A DNA stretch of 64,000 bases. Source: Chitinophaga sp. CB10. Its GTDB lineage: Bacteria > Bacteroidota > Bacteroidia > Chitinophagales > Chitinophagaceae. Both the position numbers and the translations under genes were made by a program. The first letter of the stretch is position 1. Each line of letters starts with the position of its first letter. The stretch covers positions 124,001 to 188,000 of the forward strand of contig MLAV02000004.1 in the NCBI GenBank assembly GCA_001870995.2, written 5' to 3'. Of the stretch, positions 26,959-36,437 are shown in pieces. A model generated the notes under the pieces. That model was given only the letters and a program-made list of their open reading frames with translations. It ran no database searches and was not told the origin of the DNA.

Positions 26959-28530
26959 TTAGAAATAAGGCACCGGCGCTTCCAGTAATTTCGGATTGGC
27001 AGTGATCTCCGAGGAGGGGATCGGGAATGTGAAACTTTGGATAGTGGCAGGCGTAATCACGCCATACGGACTAGCCGGCGTTATCACTCCCCCGCTGTAG
27101 GTGAAGGTCACCCTTTGCTCCCCGTTCAGTTTTCCGATCGCCTTGGCGGGATTGTAGTAGGAAAGCCGCACCAGGTCCGTCCAGTACTGCCCTTCCGCGG
27201 CCAGCTCGATTCTGCGCTCAATCATGATAGAATCAGCATCCAGCATGGGCGCGGGCATGAGGCCTGCCCTTTCGCGCACCTTATTGAAATACAACAGGGC
27301 ATCCGCATCGGTAGTGGTGCCGTGATTACCCAGTAACGCTTCCGCATATACGAGGTACACATCTGCGAGGCGCAGCAGGGCGTTATGTTCCGTGGAGGAA
27401 TTCTGCGTCATGGTAGGCGCGTTGTTATCCTTGTTGGTACCGATGATATGCTTCTTGATGGCGCAGTTGCCGGTATATTTGAAACCGCCGCCCGCAGCGT
27501 TCAGCTCAGGGTAATAATCGCCGTTGAGCATGAAGGTTGCTTTGCGGCGGATGCTGTCTTTTGCGGAGTAGAGTTTGATCATATCCACGGTAGGGCCGAT
27601 GCCGAACCAGCCTGCCGAGCCGTTGGCGGAGATTTCAGGCGATGTGGAATAAATCTGCAGCATATTGCCTTCCAGCCAGCCGCCTCCCGGCGCCCATTGC
27701 AGGGCAAACAGGGATTCCGGGTTATCGTTGTACTGGGTTTTAAACAGGTTGGCATAGTTCGGCAGCAATGCCAGGCCGCTCTTCTTGCACACATTGCCGG
27801 CGTATTTGGCGGCACTGTCCAGCAAGGCCTGGTTGCGGCTGCCCTGTTGGTTGTAGCCGGAAAATGCCAGGTACACTTTTGCGAGCATTCCCTGGGCGGA
27901 CCAGGTGGTGAGTCGCCCTGCGGCATCCGCCGCCGGGAGGTGTTCCGCTGCATACGTGAGGTCGTTGATGGCAAATTTGTAAACGTCTTCCGTCTTCACC
28001 CGGTTCACCAGCGGAGAGGTCACCAGCTTACCGTTGTCTTCAATCACGGGTACGGCGCCCCAGTGGATAGCGAGGTTGAAATACGCATAGCCGCGGATAA
28101 AACGCGCTTCTGCGGTGGCCGCGTTCCTGGCCTGTAAGGGGATGGAGTCCGGCGCCCGGTCCTTAATGGCGTTGATGGTGATATTACATTGAGCGATGAT
28201 GTTGTACATGGATTTCCAGTTGGATACCATGATGGCGTTCTGCCCGGTGATGCTGAAGGTATTCAGCTGTACGGCATCACCCCAGTAACCAACGGCCATA
28301 TTGCCGCTGAGCACATCGCCTACGGGCAGGTAGCAGGTATAGTTCCAGTCGCCCCAGGGAGAGCCGCCATAGAGCGCTGCCGTAGCGAGGCGAAGGTCGT
28401 TGGTGGATTTATAAAAGTTTTCAGCGCTGATCTGCGAGAGTGGCGGCCTGTCCAGGAAGCTGCGGGAACAACCTGTCAGCAGCCCCAAAGCCAGTATCTG
28501 ACAGCAAAGTATTTTTATAACAGATTTCAT
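26959..28530 (-). CDS. SusD/RagB-family lipoprotein (PUL 2)
   Basis: A 523-residue lipoprotein (lipobox LLTGC, Cys21) starting MKSVIKILCC at ATG 28528-28530. An ATG three codons earlier exists but is less likely. SusD features: SFLDRPPLSQISAENFYKST, EARFIRGYAYFNLAIHWGAV, VYAEALLG and RRIELAAEGQYWTDLVRLSY, and the protein closes ITANPKLLEAPVPYF. It binds substrate oligosaccharides at the surface and closes over SusC. It lies 26 bases after its SusC partner and 18 bases before the SGBP gene. Confidence 0.95.
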   Translation of the reverse strand: MKSVIKILCCQILALGLLTGCSRSFLDRPPLSQISAENFYKSTNDLRLATAALYGGSPWGDWNYTCYLPVGDVLSGNMAVGYWGDAVQLNTFSITGQNAIMVSNWKSMYNIIAQCNITINAIKDRAPDSIPLQARNAATAEARFIRGYAYFNLAIHWGAVPVIEDNGKLVTSPLVNRVKTEDVYKFAINDLTYAAEHLPAADAAGRLTTWSAQGMLAKVYLAFSGYNQQGSRNQALLDSAAKYAGNVCKKSGLALLPNYANLFKTQYNDNPESLFALQWAPGGGWLEGNMLQIYSTSPEISANGSAGWFGIGPTVDMIKLYSAKDSIRRKATFMLNGDYYPELNAAGGGFKYTGNCAIKKHIIGTNKDNNAPTMTQNSSTEHNALLRLADVYLVYAEALLGNHGTTTDADALLYFNKVRERAGLMPAPMLDADSIMIERRIELAAEGQYWTDLVRLSYYNPAKAIGKLNGEQRVTFTYSGGVITPASPYGVITPATIQSFTFPIPSSEITANPKLLEAPVPYF

Positions 28531-28556
28531 AGCAATCATATGAGTAGATGAAGAAC

Positions 28557-31500
28557 CTATTTTGTCAGTTTAATATTCGCACCAATGGTGTACACGCGGG
28601 GTTGCGGGTAGAAGCCATTGTCAATGCCTGCGTTCAGCGGATCCCATGAACCGATTTCAGGGTCCATACCGGAGTATTTGGAGATGATGAACGCGTTGGA
28701 TACGTTCACGTATAAACGCAGGTAGTGGATGTGCAGCACATTGAGCAGTTTATCCGGCAGGGAATATCCCAGGGAGATGTTCTTACAGCGGAGGAAGTCG
28801 CCGTCTTCCACGTATTTATTGGATACGCGGTTATTATCATTCGTATTATCGTTCCTCAAACCGGGGATGAATGTGCCGGGATTTTTCACGTACACGTTTT
28901 TGATATCCGTGGCTGAGCCGGAGGAGTCGATCAGGGCCAGCTGCGCATAATTCATAAGGTTGCGCATGTAGCCGGAGCTGGTGCCGGGGTATTCCCCGGT
29001 TATCCTGAGTTGGTTGAATACCTTGTTGCCGATGTTGGCGCTGAAGAAAATATTCAGGTCGAAATTTTTATAGGAAATCGTATTGTTCAGGCCCAGCTGG
29101 TACTTTGGAATGGGCGATCCCAGGTAGGTTTGATCCAGCTCATTGATGATACCATCTCCGTTCAGGTCTTTAAACTTGAGATCCCCGTACCAGATGCTGC
29201 CCCCTGCAGGGCCTACCGGCAATGGTTCCCCGTTTTTTACGGGCAGTGCATGCGTTTCAAAATCCTTCGCGGTGGCAAACACGCCGCCATCTATCACATA
29301 GCCATAGAACTCGCCGATGGAGCGGCCCACCACGGTGCGGGTGTACGGCCTGCTGAGCGAAGCGCCGTCCGTATTGAGTTTGATTACTTCGTTGATATTG
29401 CGGGAAACGGTGAAATCCGTTTTCCAGCTGAAATGCTTACGCTGGATGTTGGTGGAGCTGATCCGGAAATCGAATCCTTTGTTGTTGACGATACCGATGT
29501 TGACATACGGCGCGTCCAGGGAGCCGGGCGCCCATCCGATGGCAGTGCCGGCGTAGAGCGGCAGCGGGATTTGCATCACCAGCCCGTCCGTTCTGCGATT
29601 GTAGAAGTTCAGCTCGAAGTTCAACCGCCAGTTAAAGAAGGTACCATCCAGGCCGATGTTGGTGTACTTGGTTTTTTCCCATTGCACGTAGGGGTTGCCT
29701 ACGTTTACCGTCAGCTGTGCAATGCCGGTCAGGCCGGTGGCCACCGTCATTAAAGTGGAGGTATAGGCAAAGTCGCGGATGTTCTGGTTGTTGGTAAGGC
29801 CGTAGCCGAGGCGGAGTTTCAGCTCGTTGACCTGTTTTACCTGGCGCAGGAACGCTTCATTATTCAGCTTCCAGGCGAAGGCGCCGGACCAGGTGGTTAC
29901 CCAGCGGTTATCTGCCGCAAACTTGGAAGAGCCGTCTGCGCGCACGTTACCGGTGAACAGGTATTTATCGTTGAGGCCAAAGTTGATCCTGCCGAAGTAG
30001 GATTCCTGCGCATTCTGGCCTTTGATACCGGTGTTGGTAGCCGTGGTAGGGTCCCCGCTGCTGATCACCTGCACGTTGTTGGACGGGAAGTTGTCGCGGG
30101 CGGCGCTGGCGCCTTCGCTGGTGCTCAGCTGCGCTTCGTGGCCCACTACCGCATTCACATTGTATTTCTTGTCAAATACATGCTGGTAGGTGAAATAATT
30201 GCGGATGGTTTTAAAGAGGTTTTGGTTGTATAAAAAAGCGCCGCTGTTGTTGGTGCGTTTTACAAGGCCAAAAGTATAGGTGGGATTGAAGCGGTCTTCC
30301 CTGGCGGTGCTGTAGCTGAAGGTAACCTCGTTGCGCAGGCTGAGGTCCTTGTAGAAGGCGACATCCGCATAGAGGTTGGCAAACAGCTGGTACCGGTTGA
30401 TGTCATCCTTGTTGATGAGCGCCATGGCATAGGGGTTCACAATATTGTTATTCACCCAGCCATCCGGGTTATAGTTACCGCCCCAGCTGCCATCGGGATT
30501 TCTGATGGCGATATCGGGCGTTTGGGTGAGCGCGGAGTGGATCACACTGTTGCCGGTGGTGTTCACGCTTTCCTTGATATTAGCCAGTTGCAGGCTGGTA
30601 CCTATTTTCAGCCAGTCGGTGGTTTTATTATCCAGGTTGAGGCGTACCGATACGCGTTCGAAATCAGAACCCAGCGCAATACCTTCCTGCTTAAAGTAGG
30701 AACCGGATAAGAGGTATTGGGTTCTCACATCCCCGCCGTTCACCGTCAGGGAGTGGTTGGTCATGGGCGCATTCCGGAAGAGTTCTTTCTGCCAGTCCGT
30801 ACCCTTTCCCAGGTATTTGGGGTTGGCGAAGTCCTCACGGGTATCAAAGCCCCATCCCAGCGCCTTGTTCCTTTCATTGATGAAGGTGGCGTATTCCTGC
30901 AGGTCCATCAGCGGCATGCGTTTAGGCAGCTGCTGGTAGCCGGTGTACATATCGTAACTGATGGCGGGCGGCGCTACCAGGCCTCTTTTGGTGGTGATTA
31001 CAATCACCCCGTTGGTGGCCTGCGAGCCATAGATGGCGGTGGCGGAGGCATCTTTCAGTACGTCGATGGATTCGATTTCGGAGGGGTTGATACCGGCCAG
31101 GGGGTTGGTACCTTCGCCCAGGCTGGCGGTACCGCCGATGATGATCCCGTCGATCACGTACATGGGGCCGCTGGAGCCAAAGGATGAAAGGCCGCGGATT
31201 TGTACGGACACGGCGCCGCCGGGCTGGCCGGACACCTGTTGTACTACCAGGCCGGGCACCTTTCCCTGCAGGGCCTGGTCGAAGGTGGTAGGCTGCGTTT
31301 TCCGGATTTCATCGCCGCTGACGGAGGAGATGGCGCCTGTCACATCCTTGCGTTTCGTTTTACCGTAACCGATTACCACCACATCGTCCAGCTGGGAGAC
31401 GTTCTCCACCAGTTGGATGGTGATGTTATTCGTTTTGCCGACCGTTACCTCCTGCTTTTCAAATCCCATCATGGATACGAGCAGGGTATTGCCGGCGGTT

Positions 31501-31718
31501 GTTTCCAGGGTGAATTTGCCGGCGGCGTCGCTGATGGCGTGGCGATTGGAGTTTTTCACCACGATGGCCACTCCCGGCACGGGGGCGTTTGTTTTTTTAT
31601 TTACAACAGTACCTGTAAGGGTAATGGATTGTGCGAAGCTACTGGCGCAAAACAGGACTCCGATAAGGAGCCAGGCAGGCAGCATCAGCATAGGGAAGTT
31701 CTTTTTGGCTGATATCAT
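28557..31718 (-). CDS. SusC-family TonB-dependent transporter (PUL 2)
   Basis: A 1053-residue outer-membrane importer. After the signal peptide (to about SSFAQ, residue 30) comes a carboxypeptidase-like sandwich (LTGTVVNKKTNAPVPGVAIV), the TonB-box region DDVVVIGYGKTKRKDV, a plug (SVSGDEIRKTQPTTFDQALQ, VQIRGLSSFG) and the barrel ending VYTIGANIKLTK. There is no STN domain, so unlike PUL 1 this transporter is not controlled by FecR. Control is expected from the HTCS encoded just upstream. The ATG at 31716-31718 has no close promoter; the nearest candidate is 350 bases upstream. Confidence 0.95.
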   Translation of the reverse strand: MISAKKNFPMLMLPAWLLIGVLFCASSFAQSITLTGTVVNKKTNAPVPGVAIVVKNSNRHAISDAAGKFTLETTAGNTLLVSMMGFEKQEVTVGKTNNITIQLVENVSQLDDVVVIGYGKTKRKDVTGAISSVSGDEIRKTQPTTFDQALQGKVPGLVVQQVSGQPGGAVSVQIRGLSSFGSSGPMYVIDGIIIGGTASLGEGTNPLAGINPSEIESIDVLKDASATAIYGSQATNGVIVITTKRGLVAPPAISYDMYTGYQQLPKRMPLMDLQEYATFINERNKALGWGFDTREDFANPKYLGKGTDWQKELFRNAPMTNHSLTVNGGDVRTQYLLSGSYFKQEGIALGSDFERVSVRLNLDNKTTDWLKIGTSLQLANIKESVNTTGNSVIHSALTQTPDIAIRNPDGSWGGNYNPDGWVNNNIVNPYAMALINKDDINRYQLFANLYADVAFYKDLSLRNEVTFSYSTAREDRFNPTYTFGLVKRTNNSGAFLYNQNLFKTIRNYFTYQHVFDKKYNVNAVVGHEAQLSTSEGASAARDNFPSNNVQVISSGDPTTATNTGIKGQNAQESYFGRINFGLNDKYLFTGNVRADGSSKFAADNRWVTTWSGAFAWKLNNEAFLRQVKQVNELKLRLGYGLTNNQNIRDFAYTSTLMTVATGLTGIAQLTVNVGNPYVQWEKTKYTNIGLDGTFFNWRLNFELNFYNRRTDGLVMQIPLPLYAGTAIGWAPGSLDAPYVNIGIVNNKGFDFRISSTNIQRKHFSWKTDFTVSRNINEVIKLNTDGASLSRPYTRTVVGRSIGEFYGYVIDGGVFATAKDFETHALPVKNGEPLPVGPAGGSIWYGDLKFKDLNGDGIINELDQTYLGSPIPKYQLGLNNTISYKNFDLNIFFSANIGNKVFNQLRITGEYPGTSSGYMRNLMNYAQLALIDSSGSATDIKNVYVKNPGTFIPGLRNDNTNDNNRVSNKYVEDGDFLRCKNISLGYSLPDKLLNVLHIHYLRLYVNVSNAFIISKYSGMDPEIGSWDPLNAGIDNGFYPQPRVYTIGANIKLTK

Positions 31719-31870
31719 GTCAAAATGCTTTAAATGATGATTGTTACCGGGTGATTACACCACTGGCACCACATAGGACAAAAGCTGCCGGATAGACATC
31801 CGGGGTGCTGTATTGTATGCGGTGAATGTGAGTCACCATGAGCTGAAACTTTTGCTTTTTGGAATCTTTG

Positions 31871-32053
31871 TTACCATCGGGGGCAAGCCGGTTCATTCCA
31901 TCCGGCGTAGCCGGTGATGCCGTTGCTCCGATCCATAAATGACAAGGTTGCATGTACAGGTAAGTGGCCCCGCGCCGTAGGACTGACGGGGAATAGTTTT
32001 TGCACGCCGGTGGGCGACCACAGGCTAAGGTGATAGAACAGTCGTGATTTCAT
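31871..32053 (-). CDS. Possible leader ORF or gene remnant before susC of PUL 2
   Basis: A 60-codon frame (MKSRLFYHLSLWSPTG...) starts exactly at the conserved start block TTAATCCACGTATATGAAAT shared with the GH31 and GH97 genes, 20 bases downstream of a TAGTTTTA -7 element. The product has no recognised domain or signal peptide. The 444-base gap around it (31719-32162) also contains an overlapping second frame (31744-31953), so this could be a decayed gene. A leader peptide read on the susC message is the alternative. Nothing further downstream to 31719 is recognisable. Confidence 0.3.
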   Translation of the reverse strand: MKSRLFYHLSLWSPTGVQKLFPVSPTARGHLPVHATLSFMDRSNGITGYAGWNEPACPRW

Positions 32054-32147
32054 ATACGTGGATTAAGTCTTGTAAAACTATGCTAACGTTTTAGCAAACA
32101 GCATCCACGATTGTTTCAAATAGGGGTTCAATTTGTATCAAACCCCT
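32047..32147 (-). promoter_or_regulatory. Candidate HTCS-controlled promoter and operator of PUL 2
   Basis: On the minus strand TAGTTTTACA (-7, from 32080 down) is followed after 4 bases by TTAATCCACG and the start codon at 32053. An inverted repeat AGGGGTT (32122-32128) with AACCCCT (32141-32147) lies 56-81 bases upstream of the inferred start site near 32066, a normal position for an activator. The same layout is seen before the GH31 gene. The -33 element is poor, as expected for an activated promoter. Confidence 0.45.
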
Positions 32148-32162
32148 GATTTTCAATTTGCA

Positions 32163-35100
32163 TCAGGGCGACGGGGAAGAAGTATTTTTAAACCCGGCCG
32201 CGTATTGGGAAGGCGTGTCGTTGAATTCCTGTTTAAAGAATTTCCGGAAAACCTTCGGGTCGTTGAAGCCTACCTGGTAGGCGATTTCCGAAACGGACAA
32301 GCCGCTGGATTGCAGGAGCCGGGCGGCGCGTTTGAGGCGGATGGACCGGATGAAGTCCAGGGGCGCTTTGCCCGTGAGGGACATGATTTTGCGGTACAGG
32401 GTAACGCGGCTCATGCACATTTCGCTGCTGAACTCCTCTACGGAAAAATCCGGGTTGTCCATATTCCGCTCCACGATGGCCAGGGCCTGTTTCATGAACT
32501 GTTCATCCACCGGCGTGATGGTCACCTCTTCCGGGCTGACGTCAATTTGCTTCTGGAAGCGCTTCTGCATATAGAGCTGGTGGGCCAGCAGGTTTTTGAT
32601 ACGGGATTCCAGCACTTCGTAGGTAAATGGTTTGGTGATATAATCATTAATACCGGCATCCAGGGCTTCCAGCTGTTTTTGCTCGCTGCCCATAGCGGTG
32701 AGTAAAATAACCGGGATATGCGCCGTTGCCATTTCGTTACGGATCTTTTTCGCCATGGTGACGCCATCCATTACCGGCATCATCACATCGCTGACCACCA
32801 GGTCCGGCAGCAGCTGCTTTACCTTTTCCCAGCCTTCCTTACCGTTGGTGGCTTCTTCCACATGGTACATGCCCTTCAGGTTGTCCTTCAGGTAAAAGCG
32901 GAGGTCCTCGTTATCTTCCACGACCAGCACCGTTTTTTGCTTATTGCCTTTCTCTCTGGGCTGCAATTCTTCCGGCAGTTGCTCCGTGGCGGCGGCAGCC
33001 GGCGGCTCGTAGATCTTTTTTGCCGGCAGGGTGACGGTGAAGCAGGAGCCTTTGCCCTGTTCACTTTTCACGGCTATGGTACCGCCGTGCAGCCTTACAA
33101 ACTCCCGGGTGATGGCCAGGCCGATGCCCGTGCCCTGGTTGACCATACTCTCCGGCACTTCCGACTGGAAGTAGCGTTCAAAGATCCGGTCCTGCTGATC
33201 CTGCGGGATGCCGATGCCCGTATCGCGGACTTTCAGCACCACGCTCCCCTCCCCGCTGCCGGTTTCAGGAGCCTGGTAATGCAGTTCTATGGTCACATCG
33301 CCATTGTCCGGCGTGTATTTGAAAGCGTTAGAAACGAGGTTCAGCAGTATCTTCTCTACTTTATCGCGGTCAAAGTAAATTTCCAGGAGGTCCACATCCG
33401 AAGTGAAGGACAGGTTGATGTGCTTCTTTTCCGCAATGTCCGAAAAGGACAGGCTGATTTCCCGGCAGAACCGCACGATGTCGCCCACGGAGGGATAGAG
33501 TTTAATTTCCTGGACTTCCATCTTACGGAAATCCAGCAACTGGTTGACGAGGTTGAGGAGCCGCCTTGCATTCCGTTGCACCAGCGCCAGCTGCTGTTGC
33601 TGCTCTTCGCTGGTGGCCTGTTTGATCAGGCGGTCCAGCGGCGCGATGATGAGGCTGAGCGGGGTACGGAACTCGTGGCTTACGTTGGTGAAGAATTTGG
33701 TTTTTATCTGGTCCACTGCATGTGCGCGCTCCGCTTCGCGGCGCTGCTGCTGCATTTTAAAGCGCATATGCACCCTGTCGAGCATGATCTGCCGGGCCAG
33801 CAGCAGGATGCTCACGGCAATCAGCACATACAGCACATAGGCCAGCCAGGTATGCCAGAACGGCGGCGCAATGTTGATCACGAGGCTTTTCACGGGGCTC
33901 CAGGAACCGTTGTGGTTCATCACCTTCACTTCAAACACATAATGCCCCGGATCGAGGTTGGTGTAGGTAGCGCGGCGGCGGCTTTCGTCCGCATAGATCC
34001 AGTGCTGATCAAAGCCATTCAGCCGGTAGGCATATTTGTCGTATTTGCCGGAAGCGAAATCCAGCGCGGCAAATTCGATGGAGAAAACATTTTCGTTGTA
34101 TTTCAGGTTCAGCTCTTTCAGCAGGGAAATGGAGGCCGGCAGGGGAATCCTGTTATTCATGCGCTGCCCCGGCAGGATGGGTTTATTCAATAACTCTATG
34201 CCGGTAAACGTGAGGTTTACGGAATCGTTATGGTGTACGATGCTTTCCGGCTGAATGATGTTAAATCCGGCCGGGCCGCCAAAGACCATCTCTCCCGCTC
34301 TTGTGCGCAGGGCGGCATTCTTGTTGAACTCGCGGCCCTGCAGGTTGTTGGACTCATCGTATTTTATAACGGAAATGGTTGTACGATCTTTCTGGTAATG
34401 CGGGATGACATTGCACAAACCATTCGGCGTGGTTAACCAGAGCGTATGCTGTTTATCTTCGAGGATATTCAGCATCAGGTTGTCCGGCAGGCCGTCCGCG
34501 AGGGTGAACACTTCAATTTTACCGGTTTTGCGGTTGATGAGGTTGAGCCCTTCCCGCGTACCTACCCAGATGTTGCCGTTACTGTCTTCCAGTAAACAAT
34601 TAATGTTATCGTGGCTGATGCTGTTTTTGCCGGGTTGTGTGCGGTAGGTCTGCAATACTTTTCCGTCACTGCCGTTCACGGAAATACCGGCATCTGTACC
34701 GATCCAGATGTTTCCTTTACTATCCTCTATCATCACGGATACGCGGTTGGAGAGCAGGGCGCCGGGTTTGTTGGCGAGATGCTCAAACTTGCCGGTGGCG
34801 GGGTCAAAGCGGTCCACCCCGCCGGAGAGCATGCCTATCCAGAGCGTATGGTTTTTATCTTCCAGTATCTCCCAAACGCTGTCGTCATACAGGGAGGTGG
34901 TATCCTTATCATCATGGCGCCAGGTCGTGAATTTATTACCGTCAAAGCTGCTGAGGCCTCCGGTATAGGTACCAATCCAGAGGACGTTGTTATGATCGAT
35001 GTATAAGCTCACGATCACGTTGCTACCGGGGCCGGTATTTTTATCCGCATCATGGAGGTATTGCCGGAAAGTTTTTTGCTGGCGGTTGAAGTAGATGAGT

Positions 35101-36242
35101 CCACCGCCGTTGGTGCCGATCCAGAGGTTGCCCTGTTTATCTTCCACGAAGCGGTTCACATCATCGTACGGGAGGCCGCCGGGGCCGCCTTCCTTGCGGT
35201 GGTAGTAAGGGAACTGCACGATGCCGCTGTTATAGTAGTTGACTCCCATTTTATAGGTGCCGAGCCAGATGATGCCCTTATCGTCCTTATAGATGGTGGT
35301 GATGGTATTTTGGCTGATGCTTTTGGGATCATCGGGGATATTGACGAGGGTTTCAGACCGGAAGCCGTCTTTTTTATCGACGATGGTAACGCCGCCATGG
35401 TCTGTACCTAGCCATATCAGGCCACGGTCGTCCTGTATAACGCAGGACACAATATCCGCTTTGATCCTGGCTGGGGAGGAATGCTTATCGATCCTGCGGA
35501 TGGCGCTGTCGGTAGTATTAAAAAAGAGTACGCCGGTATTGTAACTCCATAGCCAGAGGTCCCCGTCGTTATCGATGTAAAAATTATCCGGTTTGTGCCG
35601 CTCCTGCTGCAACATCCTGCTGGTAAAAAGGAGCTGGTTATCCTTGTATTTTTTGAGTGTACCATCCGCCAGGAGTATCCATACGATGCCGTTGGCGGCT
35701 TCCTGCACGGCGGCGATCCTGTCCGCCGGCTGTGGATGGCGTTCAGGGTTGAACAGCCGGGCATTTTTGCTGCCGGCGGCATATTGGTACAACTCCCCGG
35801 TATCAAACAGGAACCAGTAGCGGTCGTGCGTTCCTTTGACGATGGTCCGGATCCTGCCGGCGGGCAGGCCGAGCAGGCGCAGGTAGTTGTCGCTGTTGCG
35901 GTTGAAGGATTCCGTGGCCGGGTCGTATATACAGGACCCGCCATTGGAGTTCAACCAGATCTTATTTTCCGGCAGGGGTAATATGGCGTTGATATTATTG
36001 TCCCGCAGGGAATTGGTATCGTTGGGCGTTACGCGGTACACCTTGCAACTGTATCCGTCGTACCTGTTCAGGCCGGACATGGTGGCGATCCACAGGTAGC
36101 CGTTCACATCCTTATAGATAGCGTTGACCTGGTTGTGGGAAAGCCCTGACTGTATATCTACTTTACGGAAGTTATAGAAGCTACGCTGGGCAAAGGTTGC
36201 AATTGAATGTAATAATAATACTGTCCAAAAAAAATAACGCAT
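32163..36242 (-). CDS. Hybrid two-component system regulator (HTCS) of the PUL 2/PUL 3 region
   Basis: A 1359-residue one-protein signalling system. A signal peptide (1-19) precedes two propellers of Reg_prop repeats (INAIYKDVNGYLWIATMSGL and many GLIWLGTDHGGV-like copies), a Y_Y_Y domain (about 755-820) and one transmembrane helix (LAYVLYVLIAVSILLLA, about 830-850). Then come a histidine kinase with H-box HEFRTPLSL (His856), a HATPase domain (DTGIGIPQDQQDRIF), a receiver with DVMMPVMDG (Asp1152) and an AraC-type DNA-binding end (SVSEIAYQVGFNDPKVFRKF). HTCS proteins sense oligosaccharides in the periplasm and activate adjacent susC operons. It is intact by all motifs. Confidence 0.95.
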   Translation of the reverse strand: MRYFFWTVLLLHSIATFAQRSFYNFRKVDIQSGLSHNQVNAIYKDVNGYLWIATMSGLNRYDGYSCKVYRVTPNDTNSLRDNNINAILPLPENKIWLNSNGGSCIYDPATESFNRNSDNYLRLLGLPAGRIRTIVKGTHDRYWFLFDTGELYQYAAGSKNARLFNPERHPQPADRIAAVQEAANGIVWILLADGTLKKYKDNQLLFTSRMLQQERHKPDNFYIDNDGDLWLWSYNTGVLFFNTTDSAIRRIDKHSSPARIKADIVSCVIQDDRGLIWLGTDHGGVTIVDKKDGFRSETLVNIPDDPKSISQNTITTIYKDDKGIIWLGTYKMGVNYYNSGIVQFPYYHRKEGGPGGLPYDDVNRFVEDKQGNLWIGTNGGGLIYFNRQQKTFRQYLHDADKNTGPGSNVIVSLYIDHNNVLWIGTYTGGLSSFDGNKFTTWRHDDKDTTSLYDDSVWEILEDKNHTLWIGMLSGGVDRFDPATGKFEHLANKPGALLSNRVSVMIEDSKGNIWIGTDAGISVNGSDGKVLQTYRTQPGKNSISHDNINCLLEDSNGNIWVGTREGLNLINRKTGKIEVFTLADGLPDNLMLNILEDKQHTLWLTTPNGLCNVIPHYQKDRTTISVIKYDESNNLQGREFNKNAALRTRAGEMVFGGPAGFNIIQPESIVHHNDSVNLTFTGIELLNKPILPGQRMNNRIPLPASISLLKELNLKYNENVFSIEFAALDFASGKYDKYAYRLNGFDQHWIYADESRRRATYTNLDPGHYVFEVKVMNHNGSWSPVKSLVINIAPPFWHTWLAYVLYVLIAVSILLLARQIMLDRVHMRFKMQQQRREAERAHAVDQIKTKFFTNVSHEFRTPLSLIIAPLDRLIKQATSEEQQQQLALVQRNARRLLNLVNQLLDFRKMEVQEIKLYPSVGDIVRFCREISLSFSDIAEKKHINLSFTSDVDLLEIYFDRDKVEKILLNLVSNAFKYTPDNGDVTIELHYQAPETGSGEGSVVLKVRDTGIGIPQDQQDRIFERYFQSEVPESMVNQGTGIGLAITREFVRLHGGTIAVKSEQGKGSCFTVTLPAKKIYEPPAAAATEQLPEELQPREKGNKQKTVLVVEDNEDLRFYLKDNLKGMYHVEEATNGKEGWEKVKQLLPDLVVSDVMMPVMDGVTMAKKIRNEMATAHIPVILLTAMGSEQKQLEALDAGINDYITKPFTYEVLESRIKNLLAHQLYMQKRFQKQIDVSPEEVTITPVDEQFMKQALAIVERNMDNPDFSVEEFSSEMCMSRVTLYRKIMSLTGKAPLDFIRSIRLKRAARLLQSSGLSVSEIAYQVGFNDPKVFRKFFKQEFNDTPSQYAAGFKNTSSPSP

Positions 36243-36387
36243 TGGCGACTGGTTTAACGCGGCTGTTATCGTGTAATCCGGAACCCGGATGCCGGTGACC
36301 GCTCACAGGGCGCCGTCCTCTCGGAAGCGCCCGTTGACACTACTTTTTCAAATGTACCTATCGTTTATTTTCAAGACTTGACAGATA

Positions 36388-36412
36388 TCGATAAAAAATT
36401 GCACTTTATCGA
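36388..36412 (+). promoter_or_regulatory. Inverted repeat, likely autoregulatory operator of the AraC-type gene
   Basis: TCGATAAA (36388-36395) and TTTATCGA (36405-36412) form a perfect 8-bp inverted repeat with a 9-base spacer. It lies 26 bases before the chosen start of the AraC-type gene and about 150 bases from the HTCS start, so it could act on either promoter. If translation began at 36378 the repeat would lie in coding sequence, which is another reason for preferring ATG 36438. Confidence 0.5.
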
Positions 36413-36437
36413 CATTTATTGCTTAGATTTACTCCGT

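Noticed and set aside
32718..34193. 491-codon plus-strand frame
   Set aside because: It lies opposite the kinase and receiver part of the HTCS, which has all expected catalytic motifs. The frame is rich in His, Arg and Val, as antisense shadows are.
34200..36150. Many similar short repeats in DNA
   Set aside because: These are the Reg_prop propeller repeats encoded by the HTCS gene, not a DNA repeat array or CRISPR.
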